10,797 bases of DNA from CAZAKZ01 sp964485695. Its GTDB lineage: Bacteria; Planctomycetota; JAFGQW01. The stretch lies in NCBI GenBank assembly GCA_964485695.1, contig CAZAKZ010000172.1, positions 1 through 10,797 of the forward strand. The letters are read 5' to 3'. Below are positions 7,596-10,797 of this stretch, one piece after another. Position 1 is the stretch's first letter; every line of letters begins with the position of its first letter. The notes beneath the pieces are model-generated. The model was not told the DNA's origin, did not search any database, and saw only the letters and a program-made list of their open reading frames with translations. The position numbers and the translations under genes were made by a program.

Positions 7596-7624
7596 TTGCC
7601 CCTTCCTACAACTCGTCGTAGAAT
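7596..7624 (+). promoter_or_regulatory. Candidate promoter of module 2
   Basis: TTGCCC (7596-7601; 4 of 6) is separated by exactly 17 nt from TAGAAT (7619-7624; 5 of 6). The start of transcription would be near 7631, about 45 nt before the GTG at 7676. An inverted repeat fills the spacer and overlaps the -10. This suggests that module 2 is its own transcription unit. Confidence 0.55.
7606..7621. promoter_or_regulatory. Candidate BlaI-family operator of module 2
   Basis: CTACAACTCGTCGTAG is an inverted repeat with 12 of 16 symmetric positions (CTACxAC-2-GTxGTAG), a size and form expected for a BlaI/MecI dimer. It lies between -35 and -10 and overlaps the -10 hexamer, so binding should block RNA polymerase. 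It shares CTAC[A/T]ACT-N5-TAG with the module 1 site. Confidence 0.55.
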
Positions 7625-7675
7625 ACTCTCCGACAGCCTGTAGGACGCGGGCGCCGACGAGGAAAGGAGAGTGAC

Positions 7676-8116
7676 GTGGACGAGTTGGGGGCGATCAGCG
7701 AGACGGAATTCCGTGTGCTTGAAGTGCTCTGGGAGTACGGGCCAGCCACGGTTCGCCGGATCAACGAAAGACTGCCACGTTGGGCCTACACGACGGTACA
7801 AACGTTGCTGGCTCGGCTGGAGAAGAAAGGGTACGTCACGTGTGATCGGAGCGGTTTTGCCCATGTGTTCCGCTACGAAGTGTCGCGCGACGGATTGCTT
7901 CGTCGCCGATTGGGCGAACTGGTCGAGAAGCTGGCCGGCGGGATCGCAACGCCGTTGGTTCTCGCGTTGGTCGAGGACCACAAGTTCTCGGCCGAAGATA
8001 TCGACCAGTTGCAGGAGTTGATAGATCGTCTGGCGGCAGAGCATCAGAGAAAGGCAAGAGGCGGCGGGACAACGAAGAATCGAGGGCGCAAGACGTTGGC
8101 CAATAAGACGTCTTGA
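7676..8116 (+). CDS. BlaI/MecI/CopY-family transcriptional repressor (module 2)
   Basis: The product has 146 residues. It has the family winged helix: ISETEFRVLEVLWEYGPATV, RRINERL, the recognition region WAYTTVQTLLARLEKKGYV, and a wing near GFAHVFRYEV. The C-terminal dimerisation helices follow (RRRLGELVEKLAGG, then EDIDQLQELIDRLAAE). It differs clearly from the module 1 repressor, so this is not a recent duplication. A basic, Gly/Thr/Asn-rich tail of about 20 residues after the usual end is unusual. The start is GTG, supported by AAAGGAGAG with the AGGAG core 6 nt upstream. The stop is 47 nt before the next ATG, so the pair is probably cotranscribed. A dyad in its promoter suggests autorepression, relieved through the adjacent M56 peptidase by analogy with BlaR1/BlaI. 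The regulated genes are unknown. Confidence 0.92.
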   Translation: MDELGAISETEFRVLEVLWEYGPATVRRINERLPRWAYTTVQTLLARLEKKGYVTCDRSGFAHVFRYEVSRDGLLRRRLGELVEKLAGGIATPLVLALVEDHKFSAEDIDQLQELIDRLAAEHQRKARGGGTTKNRGRKTLANKTS

Positions 8117-8149
8117 CAGTCTGTTCAAACCGTCCTGCTAGCGTAGCGG

Positions 8150-8155
8150 AAAGGA
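8150..8155 (+). promoter_or_regulatory. Ribosome binding site that fixes the start at 8164
   Basis: AAAGGA stands 8 nt before ATG at 8164. An in-frame TTG at 8113 would add 17 charged residues before the first membrane helix and overlap the preceding stop codon; it has no comparable site. Confidence 0.6.
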
Positions 8156-8163
8156 ATCGCGAC

Positions 8164-10575
8164 ATGCTTATCTGGCTAGTGCAGAACGCCGTTGCATCGG
8201 CCGCGCTCGCTGCGTTGGTATTGATCGCGTGCCTGTTCTGCCGCCGCCGGCCAGCCGTTCAGCACGCGCTTTGGCTGTTGGTACTGTTGAAGCTACTGAC
8301 GCCCGCATGGTTCATTTGGCCGTGGTCACTGGAGGAGTTTTGCAGTCGCTGGTTCCCGGCGTCCGAAGGTAGAACAGACTTGGCGGCACGATTGGCAGAG
8401 GAAGACGTGCCGCGCGACTCCGGTGACAACTCATATGTGTCAGCGATCGTGGCGCCGGAAAAGTTTGTCCCCCCGGCTAACGCAAACGTCTTACCCAGTG
8501 CAACCGAAGACGGTGACCAACGTAGGAGGGGGCCCCCGGCCCGTCCGGTCGGCTCGGGAGAGCCGTCCTACAAGCAACACGCGAGCCGCACGCATACTGC
8601 GACCCCAAACATCACCGAGTCAACGCCACAGCAGGACAGGTTCGCTGTCCCCGCCGTGGGCGGTCGGCATGACCGGGGGCCGCTTCAATGGCAGACGATG
8701 CTTCTTATCGTGTGGGCAGCGGGAGCAGGCGTGATCGGTCTACTGCAACTCGTCCACGTGATCAGATTCAGACGTCTGGCTGCCCAAGGCAATACAGCGC
8801 CGGCTTGGTTCGCCGCCGATCTAGCCGAACTGGCAACTCGTTTTTCGATCTCCTCGCCCACTTCGGTGTTCTGCGAACGGCTCATCAGCCCCGTGCTCTG
8901 GTGCTGGGGCCGCCCTAAGCTGCTCTGGCCCACCGCGCTGGCCGAGCCGCATGTACGAGATCACGTTCGCGGCATGATCGCCCACGAACTGGCCCATCTG
9001 CGCCGGCGCGATCATTGGGTGATATGGCTGGAATTGGTGGCCGCGTGTTTTTGGTGGTGGAATCCGGTGTTCTGGTACGTCCGTCGTCGGATCCATCAAT
9101 CGGCCGAGTTGGCGTGTGACGCATGGGTTGTGTGGGCGTTCCCCGATGATCGTCGAGCCTATGCCGAATCACTGGTGGAAGTATCTCGTTCCGTTTCAAA
9201 CAGGACAACCGTCGCTCCCGCCTTGGGAGCGATCGGGGAAGTACGACGCAATTTCGAAAGGAGGCTAGGTATGATTTTCCGAGATGATGTATCACACAAG
9301 TTGTCATGGACCGGTGCGATGGTGGTTTTGCTGGTCGCCGGGGTTGTGCTGCCAGGGTGGTCGCTGGGTCAAGGGGATGAATCAAAGACACCTCCCAGTG
9401 TCGATGCAGCCACGCCAAGCACCAGCGAATCAGCCAAAGAAACTGCGGCCGCCGCGGAGCCGAAGGCTGTAGGGTCCTCCGAGTCGGAAGCCGGGGGTTG
9501 GCGAAAGACCAACGTGAGTCCGGCGAACAAACGAACCGACGCCCAGCTTGATGCCGCTGACCCGAGACCCTCTTTCCCGTCACCGGCGTACGCCGCCGAA
9601 CCCACACCTAGTTTTTCGCCGCCTGCGGCACCGCCCGCGGCGTTACCATACCAACCGGCCCCGGTCAATCGGCGCACCATCGCACCAGCCCCTACTGCAA
9701 GTGAGCTCGCCAATCCACTGGCACCGGCCGAGCCGCCGCCCGGCGCGGCGATCCCGGTTCCCGCGCTCAAGGACATCAGTCCGCCCATGACTATCGAATC
9801 GCTGCGATTGAAGGAACGCGACGCGTTGGATGTGTTGCAGATTCTGGCGGCGGTCATGGCCCGCGCACAAGCCGCTTCGGATGGCAGTCCCTTCGTTCTC
9901 GCGTTCGCGTCAGCGAGCGAAGAAGCGACCACTGCGCAGACCAGTCCCTATCACATCCCTCCTCGCGTTCCTGGCCCATCCCCCGGCCAGATTGTTTCAC
10001 CGGTCATCCAGGCTCCAACGCCAGGAATTGCGCCGTCGTGGCCTGCTGCCAATGTGCCGAGCACGGCGACAACGTACTACTCCCCATCGACGCATCCAGC
10101 ACGCCCTGTCCGCCACACGAGCACGAGCTCATCGTCACCACCGTTCCGACTGGCGGTGGATGTTCGCACCAATACTCTGATTGTCCGTGGTGAAAAGGAC
10201 GCGGTCGAACAGGTGCTTCGCCTTGCGGCCATGCTCGATTCGACGGAGGACAGTCTAGAGGAGAGCCTGTCCGAGTCTCTCGGGTGCCAGGTTGTTCCAG
10301 TGACGCATCGCGAACCCCAGGAGATTGCCGCAGTGCTTCGCGGCCTTGGAATCGACGTCGATCTCACCACACTGAAGTCCGGCGAAAAGAAAGACGATAC
10401 GGCGAACGAGGGCCGTTTGTTCTTGATTATCTCGGACTCGGATACGGAAGAGATCGGCAAACTGATAAAGTCGTTGGATGTCGAAGAGGAATCAGCGCCT
10501 CCAGCGGAAGACACGCCCCTAAGAGGCGAAGCCGAAGATGGCGAACTACCGGCCGCCTTCGGAACAGTAAGGTAG
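8164..10575 (+). CDS. M56 (BlaR1-type) membrane metallopeptidase with secretin-N-like C-terminal domains
   Basis: The product has 803 residues. Hydrophobic segments lie near 4-26, 35-54, 178-200, 283-305 and 380-399. The M56 core is intact: SPVLWCWGRPKLLWP, zinc-binding HELAH at 274-278 followed by LRRRDH, and ELACDAW with the third ligand E315. Between the second and third helices is a hydrophilic, Ser/Thr/Pro-rich segment of about 120 residues, much longer than usual. After the last membrane helix come about 140 residues rich in Ala, Pro and Ser. Residues 542-572 (SLRLKERDALDVLQILAAVMA) and 661-693 (LAVDVRTNTLIVRGEKDAVE) look like the two halves of a secretin_N fold interrupted by a Pro-rich insertion. 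Residues 708-775 repeat the plan (CQVVPVTHREPQEIAAVLRG, then LFLIISDSDTEEIGKLIKSLD). Secretin-N folds mediate protein-protein contacts in outer-membrane secretins; here they probably form an extracytoplasmic sensor or docking part. There is no secretin beta-barrel and no PBP-type sensor. The ATG at 8164 fits the ribosome binding site and the membrane start. It should control the adjacent repressor; the signal is unknown. Confidence 0.9.
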   Translation: MLIWLVQNAVASAALAALVLIACLFCRRRPAVQHALWLLVLLKLLTPAWFIWPWSLEEFCSRWFPASEGRTDLAARLAEEDVPRDSGDNSYVSAIVAPEKFVPPANANVLPSATEDGDQRRRGPPARPVGSGEPSYKQHASRTHTATPNITESTPQQDRFAVPAVGGRHDRGPLQWQTMLLIVWAAGAGVIGLLQLVHVIRFRRLAAQGNTAPAWFAADLAELATRFSISSPTSVFCERLISPVLWCWGRPKLLWPTALAEPHVRDHVRGMIAHELAHLRRRDHWVIWLELVAACFWWWNPVFWYVRRRIHQSAELACDAWVVWAFPDDRRAYAESLVEVSRSVSNRTTVAPALGAIGEVRRNFERRLGMIFRDDVSHKLSWTGAMVVLLVAGVVLPGWSLGQGDESKTPPSVDAATPSTSESAKETAAAAEPKAVGSSESEAGGWRKTNVSPANKRTDAQLDAADPRPSFPSPAYAAEPTPSFSPPAAPPAALPYQPAPVNRRTIAPAPTASELANPLAPAEPPPGAAIPVPALKDISPPMTIESLRLKERDALDVLQILAAVMARAQAASDGSPFVLAFASASEEATTAQTSPYHIPPRVPGPSPGQIVSPVIQAPTPGIAPSWPAANVPSTATTYYSPSTHPARPVRHTSTSSSSPPFRLAVDVRTNTLIVRGEKDAVEQVLRLAAMLDSTEDSLEESLSESLGCQVVPVTHREPQEIAAVLRGLGIDVDLTTLKSGEKKDDTANEGRLFLIISDSDTEEIGKLIKSLDVEEESAPPAEDTPLRGEAEDGELPAAFGTVR

Positions 10576-10615
10576 GCACAAACGCAACTCACCGCCTCGA
10601 TTGTCAACGCCGTTT

Positions 10616-10695
10616 AGCCCGAAGACGGAGGCGATGGCGAGCGGTGGGATGGATCCTCCGTACGTAATACCCGCCGTCGCCTCCGGCTTCGGGTC
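10616..10695 (+). terminator. Long imperfect hairpin, AGCCCGAAG repeat family, after module 2
   Basis: Arms 10618-10639 and 10672-10693 match at 20 of 22 positions, and one of the two mismatches becomes a G-U pair in RNA. The loop is 32 nt, and GGT/ACC inside it (10643-10645 and 10669-10671) may extend the stem past a bulge. It begins 40 nt past the stop codon of the last gene. No T run follows, so it may act as a mRNA 3'-end structure rather than a simple intrinsic terminator. Its left arm is a near copy of the inner arm of the element at 112-232, differing by two one-base insertions and two substitutions. Confidence 0.6.
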
Positions 10696-10700
10696 AAACG

Positions 10701-10715
10701 AAGAAGTTGCTTCTT
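10701..10715 (+). other. Small AT-richer hairpin downstream of module 2
   Basis: AAGAAG (10701-10706) pairs perfectly with CTTCTT (10710-10715) around a TTG loop, followed by TCG. It could assist termination after the long hairpin but is short and weak. The remaining bases to the window end show no gene. Confidence 0.25.
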
Positions 10716-10797
10716 TCGCGATCCTCGTCGCCCCTCCCCTTCACGTCCATCGTTCCGAAATTCGGTTGGCGTGGGATTTGCTTGGGAGGCAGAGGCG

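Noticed and set aside
8113..8141. TTGACA at 8113-8118, overlapping the stop of the module 2 repressor, as an internal promoter for the M56 gene.
   Set aside because: At 17 nt spacing the -10 would be TGCTAG, only 2 of 6 to consensus, and the 47-nt gap fits simple cotranscription.
3914..10575. A beta-lactam resistance locus (blaR1-blaI or mecR1-mecI).
   Set aside because: There is no beta-lactamase or PBP gene, and neither M56 protein has the PBP-type sensor with its SxxK active site; only the protease and repressor families are shared.
9787..10575. A true secretin (type II/III secretion or pilus pore) fused to the peptidase.
   Set aside because: Only N-domain-like units are present. The protein ends soon after them and has no C-terminal beta-barrel domain.

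Overview
The window looks like accessory chromosome of a GC-rich planctomycete (Planctomycetota). This is inferred from the style of the proteins: BlaI/M56 pairs whose membrane peptidases carry unusual C-terminal domains, a secreted protein joining a planctomycete-type HEAT module to carboxypeptidase-regulatory-like beta-sandwiches, and intergenic inverted repeats with an AGCCCGAAG core. No rRNA, tRNA, CRISPR array or transposase is visible, and no taxonomic marker gene is present.

Layout. Bases 1-111 hold no supportable gene. At 112-232 is a nested palindromic element. A large leftward gene (240-3689) encodes an exported HEAT plus beta-sandwich protein. A 224-bp divergent intergenic region (3690-3913) holds a promoter for each direction and a BlaI-type operator candidate. 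Rightward from there are two tandem regulator/membrane-peptidase modules. Module 1 is a BlaI/MecI-family repressor (3914-4306) overlapping by 4 nt an M56 (BlaR1-type) peptidase fused to about 19 ankyrin repeats (4303-7428). After 247 bp with weak hairpins and a second promoter/operator comes module 2: another BlaI-family repressor (7676-8116) and an M56 peptidase with two secretin-N-like domains on a Pro/Ala/Ser-rich linker (8164-10575). A long imperfect hairpin (10616-10695) follows module 2; its arm has almost the same core sequence as the left element, so related inverted repeats bracket the cluster. Bases 10701-10797 show only a small weak hairpin.

How the genes may work together. In the staphylococcal BlaR1/BlaI paradigm, ligand binding to the extracytoplasmic sensor of BlaR1 activates its cytoplasmic-side zinc protease, and the dimeric BlaI repressor is inactivated. 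Both modules keep the repressor and the HExxH protease, but neither peptidase carries a penicillin-binding sensor: one ends in an ankyrin array, the other in secretin-N-like folds. The two promoters carry related 16-mers (CTAC[A/T]ACT-N5-TAG) between -35 and -10, which suggests autoregulation and possibly cross-talk. No beta-lactamase or PBP gene is present, so the regulated targets may be the modules themselves, the divergent exported protein, or genes elsewhere. All functional statements are inference from sequence; no searches were run.
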